Source of the DNA: Deroplatys truncata | Lineage: Eukaryota > Arthropoda > Insecta > Mantodea > Mantidae | NCBI GenBank assembly: GCA_030765065.1 | Contig: CM060990.1 | Location: forward strand, 664,156,618-664,220,617 | DNA length: 64,000 nucleotides | Reading direction: 5' to 3' | Shown: positions 1 to 10,728 of the stretch, piece by piece | Position numbering within the stretch: the stretch's first letter is position 1 | Layout of the letters: each line of letters opens with the position of its first letter | Program-made: the position numbers and the translations under genes | Notes under the pieces: generated by a model | Told to the model about the DNA's origin: nothing | What the model saw: only the letters and a program-made list of their open reading frames with translations | Databases searched by the model: none

Positions 1-158
1 CGCATATCTTCAGCGCTCCATCAAGCTGAGGGTCGCGGGTTTGAGTCCCGCCATGTGCATGGGTGTTTGTGTGTGCGTTATATGTGTAATTGCGGTAATA
101 AGCGGTAAAGCAAAACACAGTACTCGTAAACTGGGTAAACAAGGGTACTTAAAAAAAT
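1..158 (+). repeat. tRNA-headed SINE (type D), cut by window edge
   Basis: The copy starts inside a tRNA-like head. A B-box-like stretch (gcgggtttgagtcccgc) follows 'ctgagggtc', then comes a tRNA-unrelated body with TG-rich sequence and an A-rich end. The same sequence lies inverted at 20060-20240, where the whole head is present, so this is a dispersed family and not a functional tRNA gene. The 5' part lies outside the window. Confidence 0.65.
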
Positions 159-749
159 AACTACTTTGCCCTTCTCTGCAAATGGTATTACCTACTCTTG
201 GTTTGTTTCCCGGAGATGGTTCATATATAGATCCCAATGCGGCGAACTACCGGTCCCAGATTTACATTCAGTAGACATCATCACCTTCGGATTAATTACC
301 GTGAGCATTGAGTGTTGTAAACGTAAACATTCCAACATTCTTTGGTGCATGCTTTTTATCATTATACACACTTGTTCTGTTAGTTCTATTTCTTTATTCA
401 CAAAGAAAATGTATTACACATGTATAAGCTAATGTATGAGGGTGGGTAGTAGAGAGGCTTAATCCACAAAGTTACTACGTTTCCGAGTGTTATATGCCTA
501 ATTAGTTATTACCGGATGAACAAATACATATATTATGTGGTAGTTGTGAAAGTGTAACATATTCTACACTGACGAATGAAACACTAATGGTGTAACACAC
601 ACACGTTATTTTTAGTTGTATGAGTTTCATGTAAAATGAATGGTAGTTTATATATTCAAATTTGCAGAATAAAGAAGAACTATGGATAGAAAATGCTTAA
701 AAAAAAGCTTTCCTCACAAGATATAGTTAGATAAAAAGGGAAGCAACGA
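159..749. other. AT-rich DNA, no feature recognised
   Basis: I see only short frames on either strand, with no domain, tRNA-like head or inverted repeat. Confidence 0.5.
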
Positions 750-750
750 A

Positions 751-807
<57 letters not shown>

Positions 808-808
808 T
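750..808. repeat. (ATT)n microsatellite
   Basis: About 58 bp of nearly uninterrupted ATT trinucleotides. Confidence 0.95.
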
Positions 809-1544
809 TGCTTGATAATACGGGACATATAACCCGCCGCATTTACAAGATAAAAAAGTCTGCCATTTAGACAATGTTAAACAAGAACAATTTTGGAATT
901 TTCATACAATACGACAAGTATTAATAAATTAAACATATATGCAGTGTTGTGCATATATGTGATTGTGCATGTGTATGTTGCAAGTTTTGCTCAGCGTAAA
1001 AATAAACTGAAGGTATCAAGCGTACGGCTAAATTATTATTAATTATTATTATATTAATGTGTAGGATCATACCGTAATTACTGACAGGAGGATATAAATA
1101 ATTAAATAAAGTTAAAATACTAAGATACAGAAATATTTGCACTAAATCATTTAGTGTATTAAATCAAGATATAATGTAATTAGCTTGAGTTGAAAGGATT
1201 TGTACAAGGAACAGTTCATTCGCATTTCATGTTAGGTAAAGTTATAAGCGACCGTGTTAGTATAAAAGTTCTTGGAATGCAGTTAATCACTACACCACCG
1301 AGAACGACGACAAATACCCTGAATCTCTACCAGGTGTCCTTAAAAGGAACGAAAACATTATTTCTTGCAGACTGTGAGTCCGAATGCGACTACTGCAGGT
1401 CAAGTCATTTGAATGAAATCAGAACATTTCAGGGATTTTCAACAGTTAAACCGTAAAATAGTAAAGAATGGAGTTGCAATAACTGAACTGGTGCTAGTTT
1501 TTTTTAAAACTTAAATAATATAAGGCAATAAATTCATGAAATAG
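809..1544. other. AT-rich DNA, no gene recognised
   Basis: The longest frame (1190-1456, plus, 88 codons) has no motif that I recognise and no supporting context, so I do not call it a gene. Confidence 0.45.
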
Positions 1545-1735
1545 GTGAAATGATGCTCAAATGAGCCCGGTTTATATAGAGCTTAAAGCTACCCGACATT
1601 CCCCCGCTCAGAATAAGGGAAAGCCCAGAAAAACCTTATCCGGATAACTCACCCTAACAGAGATTTGAACTCTGGACGTCGGCTTAAGGCTAAATAACTG
1701 CAGTGAAATTTGTTAAACAACCAGGCATGCTCTTT
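1545..1735 (-). repeat. Degenerate tRNA-derived SINE
   Basis: On the minus strand a B-box-like stretch (gagttcaaatctc) is followed by 'ggtttttctgggctttccc', which matches the body just after the head in the better-preserved SINEs at 37327 and 57163. The A box is poor and the copy looks old. Confidence 0.5.
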
Positions 1736-3185
1736 TTCAAATGCACCTATTCTGGCGTAGAACAGTGGCATGGACTGGAACCCTTCAAGATGATGCTAGG
1801 TCATCGCTGAAAAACCAGAAGAGACCCCGTGCTTGAGCATCCTTACATGATTAAACTTCTTGAGGAAATACCATAACTCTACGGTACAGATGGCCCATGT
1901 CATCTCTGAAGTTAGGACCTCGTGGCAAAAACGCCATATATTCCTTCACTTTTTCATGATGTTTACAAAAAGTAAAATCCTCAGAAACATTGGACAGTGA
2001 AGGTACATCACAGGAAATATGAATTTGTTTATATGTAGTTGATACGTAGGCCTGTTAACATGATTTACATTCAGAAAACATTATTTAAGGCAGGATAAAG
2101 CTCTTTGATATGCCAGTATAAAATGTGTGGTTTTTCCATACAAAAATTATACTATACATGTTCATAATAAATGCATTTTACATTTATATTTTCCTTATTG
2201 CATAACTTACCTAACAATAATTAAACAAGTAAAACGTCAACCCTTTATTGTACAAATAATGCCTCAACAAGTGATTTCCGAAACCCAGTTTTATTCCATT
2301 TCTTGTCAAAATGACATAGCTCCCTATCCCTCTAGACCCCTTCCTTCTGTGAGAAAAATAACTTTTATCGAGGTTACTGCCATGTAATGAATGGTCTGAA
2401 ACAGCAGCAGTTTTATTAATTTTAGTAATTTTTAATTTTTGTCACCCTTGTGGCACCACTATTCATGTGTGTGAAGACGTTACAGACACCATTGTTTGAT
2501 TTATTCCTTCATTTATTTGGCTGTGTTTAACTACCTTGATCATACAGGCGACCTCTGCTTCAGAAATAACCTAATAGAAGAAAGGAATTGGTGAACAGTA
2601 AAATCAGCTAATGCAATGCTGCAAATACAATAACGTATGAAAAATACAAGTGGTATGTGTTTCATCAACTTATTGTAAGCAATACCAAGTTCATTTCTTC
2701 TGCTCAGGGTTCTAAGAAATACGATTGGTATAAAAAACTTAAATGTTGATACTGAATGTATTTAATACGTTTTTTATTCTATGTGCTTACTTAAGGTGAA
2801 ATACAATAAAGTAGTCCTTCCAAAACTCTGGGTTATGAATTAAATGCACATATCCCTAAATCGATTAAACTAACGGAAATAATGTCCTGGTTTTGGATTA
2901 TAAGATTACGGCAACCCTACATATTCCGTAGTTTTTGTTAAATGTGTTACTGTGAGGTCTGAAAGCCTCTCATTTACTCGACATTATTTTAAACGTTTTG
3001 AAGCAATTTCTCGATCTTACATAGCCGTATCGGATTGGTAAGAGACATCTAGCGGTGCAGAACCGGAGCTTCTATGTCACACGGAAGTGACTACGCCTGC
3101 CATCTGTTGAAAGTAATGCTAAAAACTGCACTTGGTTCTCAATGAGTCATGCAGAAAGCGCTAGGGTAGGCGGTAGGAAGCTCCC
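1736..3185. other. Unannotated AT-rich stretch
   Basis: I see no coding domain, array or paired terminal repeat here. The 2127-2387 plus-strand frame is low-complexity and unsupported. Confidence 0.45.
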
Positions 3186-3367
3186 TTCCCTTGAGAAAAT
3201 CGTAATTTAAAAAAAAAAATATTCCATGTAAAGGGTCTTCTGGGGTGGGGGGATTTTCTCGAAATTCTTCGTGTCGCATTTTTGACAGAGACTGAACCTG
3301 AATACCTGCCTTGGTATTTCTCCGATTCTTGGTTTTTTAGTTATCTGTTATTTACAGAAGACAGACA

Positions 3368-3412
<45 letters not shown>

Positions 3413-3545
3413 AGCGTTATCTAAAAATGCTTTTTTTTGATTCAGAGGTTCTCAAAACATGTATTTCCGGTGAAATCTCGGTATCGAATTTTTGGGTGGA
3501 ATGCAATACTTCGTGTACTAATTATAGATATGAGGGAAAGTAAAA
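3186..3545 (-). repeat. Family A repeat, partial copy with (CA)n tract
   Basis: This matches part of the full family A copy at 59620-60545 in reverse orientation: the 'tttccggtgaaatctcggtatcg' block (quoted in part: ccggtgaaatctcggtatcg), the microsatellite (CA run about 3367-3410) and the 'gattttctcgaaa' block. It ends in a 'gggaaagta' terminus and abuts the next copy, so family A units lie in tandem here. Confidence 0.7.
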
Positions 3546-3554
3546 AGAATCCGA

Positions 3555-4385
3555 TGTGTTACACTCACATGACTTTCTCTGCTCATCCAGAAACTATTTT
3601 TACAAACGTTTATTCTCCATCTACTTCATGTTAATCGAGATAAACATTTGCAGAACCTGTCTTAATGCTAATTTCCTTGTAGGTGCAAGAGGAATATGGT
3701 AGGGTTTAAGCGATGGCCAAATCTTATAAGCGCTGGTTACTATGTGGAGCATTTTAATTCTTTTTGCATGTCCAGAACATAAATACACATTTGAGAAAAG
3801 TATAAGTATTGGAAAATTCAAAAAAATAACAAGGAATATCTCAGAAATGGTTCACTTGGCAAAAACTGTAAATGACATAAGCTGTGTGGTTAAATGAGAT
3901 ACATTTTTTGTGTTGTAAAATTTTGTCTAACTCTTGTGATTTAGCGTTTATGCAAAAGACTTTTGGGGACATTCCCAGAGAACTGAAGATATAAATTTTA
4001 TTTGTCATGGAAATATCTTAAATATTTGAGTATTTAGTCAAAATCGTTAGAGCCATTTTTGAGCAAATAAAAATTTCGAAAAATGTTCCATGTGAAGGTT
4101 AATCTGGCGTGGGGGATTTTGTTGAAAATCTTCGTGGTACTATTTAGTGGTTTAGATAATAATCTAAATACCAAGTTTGGTATTTATCCGACTTTTCGTT
4201 TTGAGTTGTGCTATTCACAGACACAGAACCACACAGACACATACATGTGCACCTTTTTCTGAAAATGATTTTTTTTTGGATTCAGGAGGCTTCAAAACAT
4301 GTATTTCCGGTGAAATCTCGGTATCGAAATTTTGGGTGCAATCCAACACTCTCCGTGCTTACTATAAGTGGTAGAGAAAGTAAAA
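3555..4385 (-). repeat. Family A repeat, near-complete copy
   Basis: Beginning at 'gttacactcacatgacttt' and ending at 'gtagagaaagta', this copy covers the whole family in reverse orientation relative to 59620-60545. The two ends share a short inverted terminus (ACTTTCTCTAC/GTAGAGAAAGT). It has a short CA-rich patch instead of a long pure run. No protein is encoded. The short inverted ends suggest a non-autonomous DNA element, but I cannot assign a superfamily. Confidence 0.7.
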
Positions 4386-4910
4386 GGCGAGTACCGGAAA
4401 AGATAAAGGAAATAACATCACTGAAATTGTTAACACCACAAGAATTTTCATTTTATATAAATTGTGAGCTTTAATGAGGTCTAATGTTTTTTTTTTGGTT
4501 TTTTTTTTGTGCAGTAAGATCTTGTCTATCTCTTACGGCTTACCAATTATGCAAAATTCCTTGAGAATGAAGGGGTTTTACAGGCTCTTTGTAAAGATTT
4601 AAGATACGCATTTCATTTTTCATGCAAGTATCTTAAAGATATGGTGTTTTAATCAAAACCGTTAGAGCCATTTTTCAGAAAATCAGAAATAGCGAAACAT
4701 TTTCCATATATTTTGTTGAAAATCTTCGTGCCGTATTCTTGGAGGGAGAGGCCGAACCTAAACACCAAGTTTCAATACCGATATTTCGCCGGAAACATAA
4801 GTTCTAGGGTCCCTTGAATCCAAAACAAAACCATCTTTAGAAAAAAATGTGTGCGCGCACCTGTGCGTGTGTGTATGTGTGTTTGTGTGTCTGTAAAAAT
4901 TAAATTGAGC
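4386..4910. repeat. Family A repeat, third rearranged copy
   Basis: The sequence continues family A in the same orientation to about 4740 and then switches orientation: at 4775-4900 the 'gccggaaacataagttct' and TG-tract blocks read the other way. This is a tandem copy with an internal inversion or an A-into-A insertion. Confidence 0.55.
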
Positions 4911-5095
4911 TTTACTACTACGGTCCTTAGTGTCCCAAAGACTGGAAATTTTGCTCTGAGGCCTCTTTATCAGGCTTGAAGTTCTTTTACGTGCCGTAAA
5001 TCTACGACACGGTACTACCGGCTTTACTTCCCTTCCGAAAGAAGCCATGCTAAAGATTTTTACGCCCGAAAATTCGATTCCGGCTGGTGGCCCCT
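4911..5095 (-). repeat. SINE-B, head lost
   Basis: This corresponds to the body of the SINE defined at 41269-41563 ('cttcccttccgaaagaagcc', 'tctttatcaggcttgaagtt'). The tRNA-like head is missing and the SINE-2 body follows directly, so the copy is truncated at that junction. Confidence 0.65.
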
Positions 5096-5515
5096 CTGAC
5101 CATGGGGCAGGGTTTTCCTCTGCTGAGGTGATGTATTCTACCACAATTTCTCCTTTCCCTCATTTCCTGTTGTTTCATCTTTGAGGCAGTGTCTCCAATT
5201 TCCTAGAACGTCTGATGGTAGGCAGAGTGCATGGTCGCTGCGCTTTATAAAGATTTCTCCGCTCCAACGACAGGGCGCGTTGGCCTGCCTGCAAGCGCCG
5301 TTTCGTGGCCCTCTCGCGGGATTCCGCGTCTACTGGCCGAGAGCGGGTGTTTCAAATTGGAAATGTTATGAACTATCCTGCGTCTCTGTAATCCCGTCTG
5401 CCTGCGGACCTCAGAACTCCTATGGCTCCTTCACTTCATTCCTGCATCTCAGGGATGTAGCTACAATAGATCTAGTTGTTCGCAGTGGCGAGGTGCCCCC
5501 CCTCCGATAAATACC
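5096..5515 (+). repeat. SINE-2 body without tRNA head
   Basis: The order 'ctaccacaatttctcctttc', 'cagggatgtag' and the closing block with 'ctatggctccttcacttcat' matches other SINE-2 copies (36716, 44085). The open frame at 5181-5510 is a by-product of the GC-rich SINE body. Confidence 0.5.
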
Positions 5516-5712
5516 ACATATTGGTCTGTTTAGACAGACACAGTAGGATACATTGAAATACCCAGTAATAAAATACATCACTTGCCAAGTATTTTTGTTT
5601 GTAATTTTGGTGTAAATATTACAATCTTTTGCTGGTTTTAACTGTACAATTATTAAGTTAAGCTTTCATTGTGTGTCGGTATCACAAGAGCTTCTATAGT
5701 ACTTATAAGATA

Positions 5713-6280
5713 GACCGAGCGGGATGGCTCAGAAGATTACCTCTGTGATCCGCATTCGGGAGGTCCTGGGATCGATCCCAGCGACCGCCCACTCTGGCTC
5801 ATTGTTTTTTCGTGGCTTCCCGGGTCGCCGGAGTGGTTCATCTTCTACCACGACTCTCCTTCCTCTCATTTCCTGTGCCCATCATCTTGCTTGTTATCTG
5901 TTTCAGGGTTGTAGGACCAGGCGACGGTGATCGGCGTGTTGCGGCTGGGCGGTGGCTTGCGCTCCGTAAAGGTTTCTTCCCTGTTGTGGCTGCGGTACCG
6001 CTCGTTTCGGTCTCTCCTCAGCGTGGGGCTCCGCTCCGGGGGTCCCTGGAGTTTTGTGATTTGTGAGCAGGGACCGTGCGACGTAGGATGCGTTCTATCT
6101 GGAAACGTTGGGGACCCCGTCCATGTGCTTGTGCCCTTCGACATCGGGATCGGTTCGCCCTTGGAGTCTCTCCCCTCATTCTTCCCTCAAAGGTGTCACG
6201 TTGGAAGCAAAAAGGGCTGATTGGCCTACGCTCTGTACTCTGCCCCGTTTCCGGTCCCCCTTCCACGATACATATCTTTA
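5713..6280 (+). repeat. SINE-1, full length with target duplication
   Basis: The element has a tRNA-like head with A box (tggctcagaaga) and B box (gggatcgatccc), then the shared 'ccactctggctcattgtttt' linker and a long GC-rich body ending 'tgccccgtttccggtccccc'. Near-identical flanks (tataagata at 5704 and tataagaca at 6283) look like a target-site duplication. At about 568 bp it is long for a SINE. Transcription would be by RNA polymerase III if active. It encodes no protein. Confidence 0.75.
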
Positions 6281-7484
6281 CCTATAAGACAGCCCCTTTG
6301 CAAAGGTTTCCAGCATTATAAAAGAGGAACTAAATAGTTTAAATTGAGCTCTCAGAAAAACTGGGGAAGGATGATTGTTTTGAGGGGGATGCGCCATAGC
6401 CTTTGGGGGGGATGGGCGACCCTTTGTAATATTAAGGTAGAAATATACAAAATTGACTGTATGCTTCCACATAACTGCAACAAAATGTGTATTGGAACAG
6501 TTTCAGCCAATATTTATAATTTATTATAGGAAGTAAACAAAAAACAAGTTTATGTATGAATAACGTGTAGAATGGCTATGAATACACCTGACATAATGTA
6601 GAGAAATTAATTTCTAGGGTGGTTGGTGATAACCAGTTAACTTCCAGAAGCTACAAACGGTAATGTCACTTCTTATATTAACCACTAGTCGTTAGAACAG
6701 CAGTTCCGTTTCCAAAAACAATGGAAACAAGAAATGTGAAGTATTTCCTTGCAGAAGGCATAGAGCATCTAAGTGTGTAGTGATAAAACCACGAAGAACA
6801 GTATCCAAAGGCGTGAAAAACATAGAGATGGAATGGAAAGCAATGTGGTAAGAAGCAACGACATAAAATAGGAAGACAAAAGTATAGATGCATAGATCAA
6901 TATATTGTTACTTGGCCACAGGCCACTAGAGGACAACCGGTCCGATTCTTGGAATTGCTAAAACTTTTGTCAAGGCTTGCATTTGATTTCACGCTTTCTT
7001 CCAGTCTCCAGCATTTTTGCACCGACTCTAATTACATCGCAGGTTTAGGAGCATAGTCACATATACACTGAACAGTAGCGCAGGTCAAGGGGAGACTAAA
7101 TGGCGAGAATTGTCAAAAAATAAGACAGTTTTTGTGCAGTTTTATTAATTGTAATTTGCTCTTTAATTTTATACATAATTTTTGACACAGTAATTATGTT
7201 TTAGTATATATATATATTTAAAAAATTCACTACATATGCCATTTTACACTGTAAATTCTTCATTACTTCACAGAAAAACAAGGTAGTAACTACTACGCAC
7301 TTTGGAATGGTAAACTTTAGCACAACTTTTAGGAGAAATGTTGCTCTACAAATTGGTAACACTGTTAGATATAGCAGTTTCCTTGAACTCAAACCATGAG
7401 GTTTCTTTGCAAATATATATGCGAGTTTATCTTCTCTATTTTTGCTTTGAACGGTTTTATCTGTAAATGACATTTTCTGGTATA
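6281..7484. other. Unannotated stretch
   Basis: I see no recognisable gene or repeat structure. Several short frames exist without motifs. Confidence 0.45.
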
Positions 7485-7488
7485 TATA

Positions 7489-7844
7489 GGATGGACCATT
7501 TAAGTTGAGACTGTACACTCTCTCCAAACTAAGAGTTGTAGAAAGAAATGTCTTTGAAAAAAGTTGTTTGATATTATGGGGGAAAGTAAATGCATTAGAC
7601 GTGTTTTGTTTGGAGGACGTTATGATTGTCATTTTAGGGCCATTTAAAATTTTTAAACGGGAACTTATAATTAGGTTGAGATTAAATTGACCATAAAATG
7701 ATAATCACGATGTTCTCCAAATAAATCACAACTAATGGCATTTACTTCCTCCATGATAACAAGCAACATTTATTCAACACATTTCTTTCTATAACGCTTA
7801 GTTTTGGAGGTACTGTATAGTCTCAACTTAAATAGCCCACTCAG
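7489..7844. mobile_element. Palindromic MITE flanked by TATA
   Basis: The two halves are inverted copies of each other over about 160-170 bp: 'ggaccatttaagttgagact' reads inward at the left and its complement closes the right end. Both ends are flanked by TATA (7485-7488 and 7845-7848). Other copies are at 41732-42092 (full) and 35498-35690 and 58447-58640 (single arms). The frames across it are by-products. The superfamily is unknown; a TATA or TA duplication would suit Tc1/mariner or a related group. Confidence 0.75.
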
Positions 7845-7954
7845 TATAAATAGCTCGTTTTCTCAGAAAATATTGAAGAAAACTAAATTAAATTTTATGA
7901 TGATAAAAGCAATCTCTGAGTGTTGTTGTGAATTTACTTTGGTGTTAATAACAT

Positions 7955-8875
7955 GGGCCAAGCGGGATAGCTTAAGCGATAACGTCTGTGGCATTCAGGA
8001 CGTCCTGGGTTCAAACCCTTGCGGTCAACTAATCTGACCGAAGGTTTTTCGCGGTTTTTTTATCGTTAAGCGAATGCTGGTTTAGAGAATTTGATCCGCG
8101 AATTTTCATATCATTCCTTTCATCACCACATTTCACTTCCTTCTTCACCACCTTACCAAGCATTGGCCTGATCACCAATCTTGGATATGCTATGGTCTAC
8201 AGTTTGCTTGCTCCTCGACAGGCTACTGATCCAAGTCATTGGCTTGATCACCCATTCTGGATGTGCTATGGTCTAGAGTTTGCTTGCTCCTCGACAGGCT
8301 ACTGATCCAAGTCATTGGCTTGATCACCCATTCTGGATGTGCTATGATCCAGGGTTTGCTTGCCCCTCGACAGGCTACTGACCCAAGGTATTGGCATGAT
8401 CATCCATCCTGGATGTGCTATGTTCCAGAGTTTTCTTGCCCCTCGACAGGCTACTGACCCAAGACATTGGCCTGATCACCCGTCCTGAATATGCTATGTT
8501 GCAGATTTTGCTTGCCCCTCGACAGGCTACTGACCCAAGGCATTGGCCTGAACACCCATCCTGGATGTGCTATGATCCAGAGTTTGCTTGCTCGCTCCTC
8601 GACAGGCTACTGACCCAAGGTATTGGCCTGATCACCCATCCTGGATGTGCTATGATCCAGAGTTTGCTTGCCCCTCGACAGGCTACTGACCCAAGGCATT
8701 GGCCTGATCACCCATCCTGGATGTGCTATGATCCAGATTTTGCTTGCCCCTCGACAGGCTACATACCCAAGGCATTGGCCTGATCACCCATCCTGGATGT
8801 GCTATGATCCAGAGTTTGCTTGCCCCTCGACAGGCTACTGACTCAAGGTATTGGCTTGTAAGACATACGAAGAGG
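7955..8875 (+). repeat. SINE-3 with expanded internal repeat
   Basis: The tRNA-like head (ccaagcgggatagcttaagc; B box gggttcaaaccct) is followed by 'ctgaccgaaggtttttcgcg' and a body that becomes a tandem array from about 8160. The far end ('ttggcttgtaag') matches the 3' part of SINE-3 copies at 51128 and 30225 (minus), which contain only one body unit. Confidence 0.75.
8160..8862 (+). repeat. 76-bp minisatellite, about 9 units
   Basis: The repeating unit starts 'cattggcctgatcacccatc' and closes 'ggctactgacccaagg'. Unit starts recur at about 8162, 8240, 8315, 8391, 8467, 8541, 8621, 8698, 8774 and 8850. One unit is 4 bp longer. The 122-codon frame at 8415-8783 comes from this array and is not a gene. 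Confidence 0.9.
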
Positions 8876-9470
8876 AGCATAACCAGTTAAAGAAGACGTT
8901 TATAGCGTGGTTGGTTATTTTTAATGAAATAGTTGCTGATAAATTTTAATCAAAAGATGGTATATTTATAAGAAATAATCCTGTCTTTCTTACTAAGAAA
9001 CTTATTATGTAGAAGTGCATCACTGAACTCATAAGGCATGTATCTATATCCTTTAAAAATAGCAGCATGATATCTTAAATAGGTTTTAAGATAAAGGGTA
9101 ATGAATTTAACATATTTAAAATTGGCGAGATGGGGCTCTTCGTCGCCCCTTAAAGGCCCAAATCCCTTCGGGGAAAGAAAATTATGAATATATCAAACAA
9201 AACATGAGTGCAAACTTGAACTTGAACGCAACAAAGAAAGTCCACCACTTTTGACATTCCTCCAATTTTCTAATGACTACTGTTACTCAAATCTCAGTTT
9301 CAATTATTGAATTTCCTCCTCCAAGCATTTTCTTTGTATCGATGTCCCTCCACCTTTCATCATACTGGCGGATCAGTTGTTAAACACGGAGATGTGATAT
9401 TAAGTGTCGACTGCTATCACAGGGGGTGCCAACTTCGGAGATACTTTATAATTGTGCTATGCAGGATGTA
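8876..9470. other. Unannotated stretch
   Basis: I recognise nothing here. The DD41D element begins at 9471. Confidence 0.4.
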
Positions 9471-10243
9471 CTATAATTAATAGCCCAAACTGAAAGGGTT
9501 GAAAGTATACGGTAATAGAAGAAACAACACTCCAGTATAGATGGGTCCGCAAAGAAGCCGTGTACGATATATATTATTGCGAATGTGCGGTTATGAGCCG
9601 CCACTGACTGAATTGCTTGAGGATGTTCCCCTTGAGCAACGTTTGGGTATGTGGTACATGCATGATGGAGCACCGGCACATTTTACTGCTACTGTAAGAA
9701 GACATCTAACGCGGAGATATGGTCTAAGATGGATAGGTCGAGGGCGGCCTGTATCTTGGCCTCTACGATCACCTGGCCTCAATCCTTTGGATTTTTCTGT
9801 ATGGGGTCACCCCAAAAGTGTAGTGTACAGCACTCTCGTAGATACCGTTGAAGTAATGGAGCAGAGAATTGTATGTGCTTGTCAAGAATTCCGAGATGAT
9901 CCGAGGGTGTTTGAAAGAATTCCAAACTCACGACAGAGACGAGTGCAGTATTGCATCCAGATGCAAGGACGACACTTTGAACACCTCCTTAACAGGGAAG
10001 AGCGTGCAGTATTAATAACGTGTGACATACTTTGTAAAGTTAAGCTATGAGCAACTTAGAATGACAATTATTAAACGAAAAGTCTAGTTTTCAAATTAAT
10101 TTCTACTAATTAGGACGAGGTTGCTTAATGAAGTCAGTGGCGGCTTTTAATCACACATTTGTAATTATCACATGTTTACTGGAACGTTTTTGCTCCTACT
10201 ATCGTATGCTTACAACCGTTTCAGTTTGCGCTATTAACTATGA
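9471..10243 (+). mobile_element. DD41D-type Tc1/mariner element, internally deleted
   Basis: A pair of related inverted arms (9471-9625 and about 10110-10243) ends next to TA dinucleotides (9469-9470 and 10244-10245), the expected TA target duplication. The outer ends read 'ctataattaatagcccaaac' and, inverted, a close variant. The interior holds the catalytic half of a transposase (separate entry). The coding region for the DNA-binding half is missing, so the copy is non-autonomous. Confidence 0.75.
9592..10050 (+). pseudogene. Transposase catalytic fragment, DD41D spacing
   Basis: The translated product carries the IS630/Tc1/mariner catalytic motifs HDGAPAHF and SPGLNPLDFSVWG. Counting residues between the Asp of HDGAP and the Asp of PLDF gives 41, which fits the DD41D (rosa-like) lineage and not Tc1 (DD34E) or mariner (DD34D). 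The C-terminus is preserved (GRHFEHLL). The N-terminal helix-turn-helix and the first catalytic Asp are absent: the frame starts inside the left terminal arm and runs straight into 'LTELLEDVPLEQR'. The enzyme would cut and paste its own element; this copy cannot. The window has two other relatives, at 21477-22533 and 34911-35344. Confidence 0.75.
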
Positions 10244-10309
10244 TACGCGACTTTTGGCATTTATCAATCCTGTTTACACATATAAAAATGTGATACGTTA
10301 CCTTCATAC

Positions 10310-10700
10310 GACTTTCTCTACCCACTATCGAATACTTTAAATAGCTTCTACAAACTATTTTTAGAAAAGCTTTTTTCCCACCAACTTCATATTAATTGAA
10401 ATAAACTCGTGCAGAAATAGTTTTAATCACACATTTCGTTGTAGGTACAAGAGCAATGGAAGAATCCGCCATATGCTGGTCTTGAAATTACATGCTCTTT
10501 CCACATCACGAGAAACAAATGAAAGCAGCACCACTTTACAAAGCAGTAACAACGGATACCCCCGAAATGGCTGATGCCACAATAAAGTTATTTGAAATAA
10601 ATTGTGTGCTTTAAAGAGATATATATTTTTATCGTAGAGTGCGTTTTTGTCCATGTCTTAACGTTTACCAGTTAAACAAAGTTCTACAAAATTATTTCTT
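10310..10700 (-). repeat. Family A repeat fragment
   Basis: Blocks 'cgactttctctaccca', 'cacatttcgttgtaggtaca' and 'gaaatggctgatgccacaa' match the half of family A that is distal to the CA tract (compare 3555-3960). The copy stops where the TIR element at 10729 begins. Confidence 0.65.
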
Positions 10701-10728
10701 AGATTACTTCAAAATTCCTTCCTCCTTA

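Noticed and set aside
4758-5144. A 128-codon minus-strand protein (and the similar frame at 28619-29017)
   Set aside because: Both frames read through the SINE-B body and its neighbours; their similarity is that of the repeat.
7201-7632. A 143-codon minus-strand protein
   Set aside because: Its N-terminal part is the palindromic MITE and the rest is low-complexity with no domain.
8160-8862. CRISPR-like array of regularly spaced repeats
   Set aside because: Units are contiguous and wholly similar with no unique spacers, and the sequence is eukaryotic SINE-derived.
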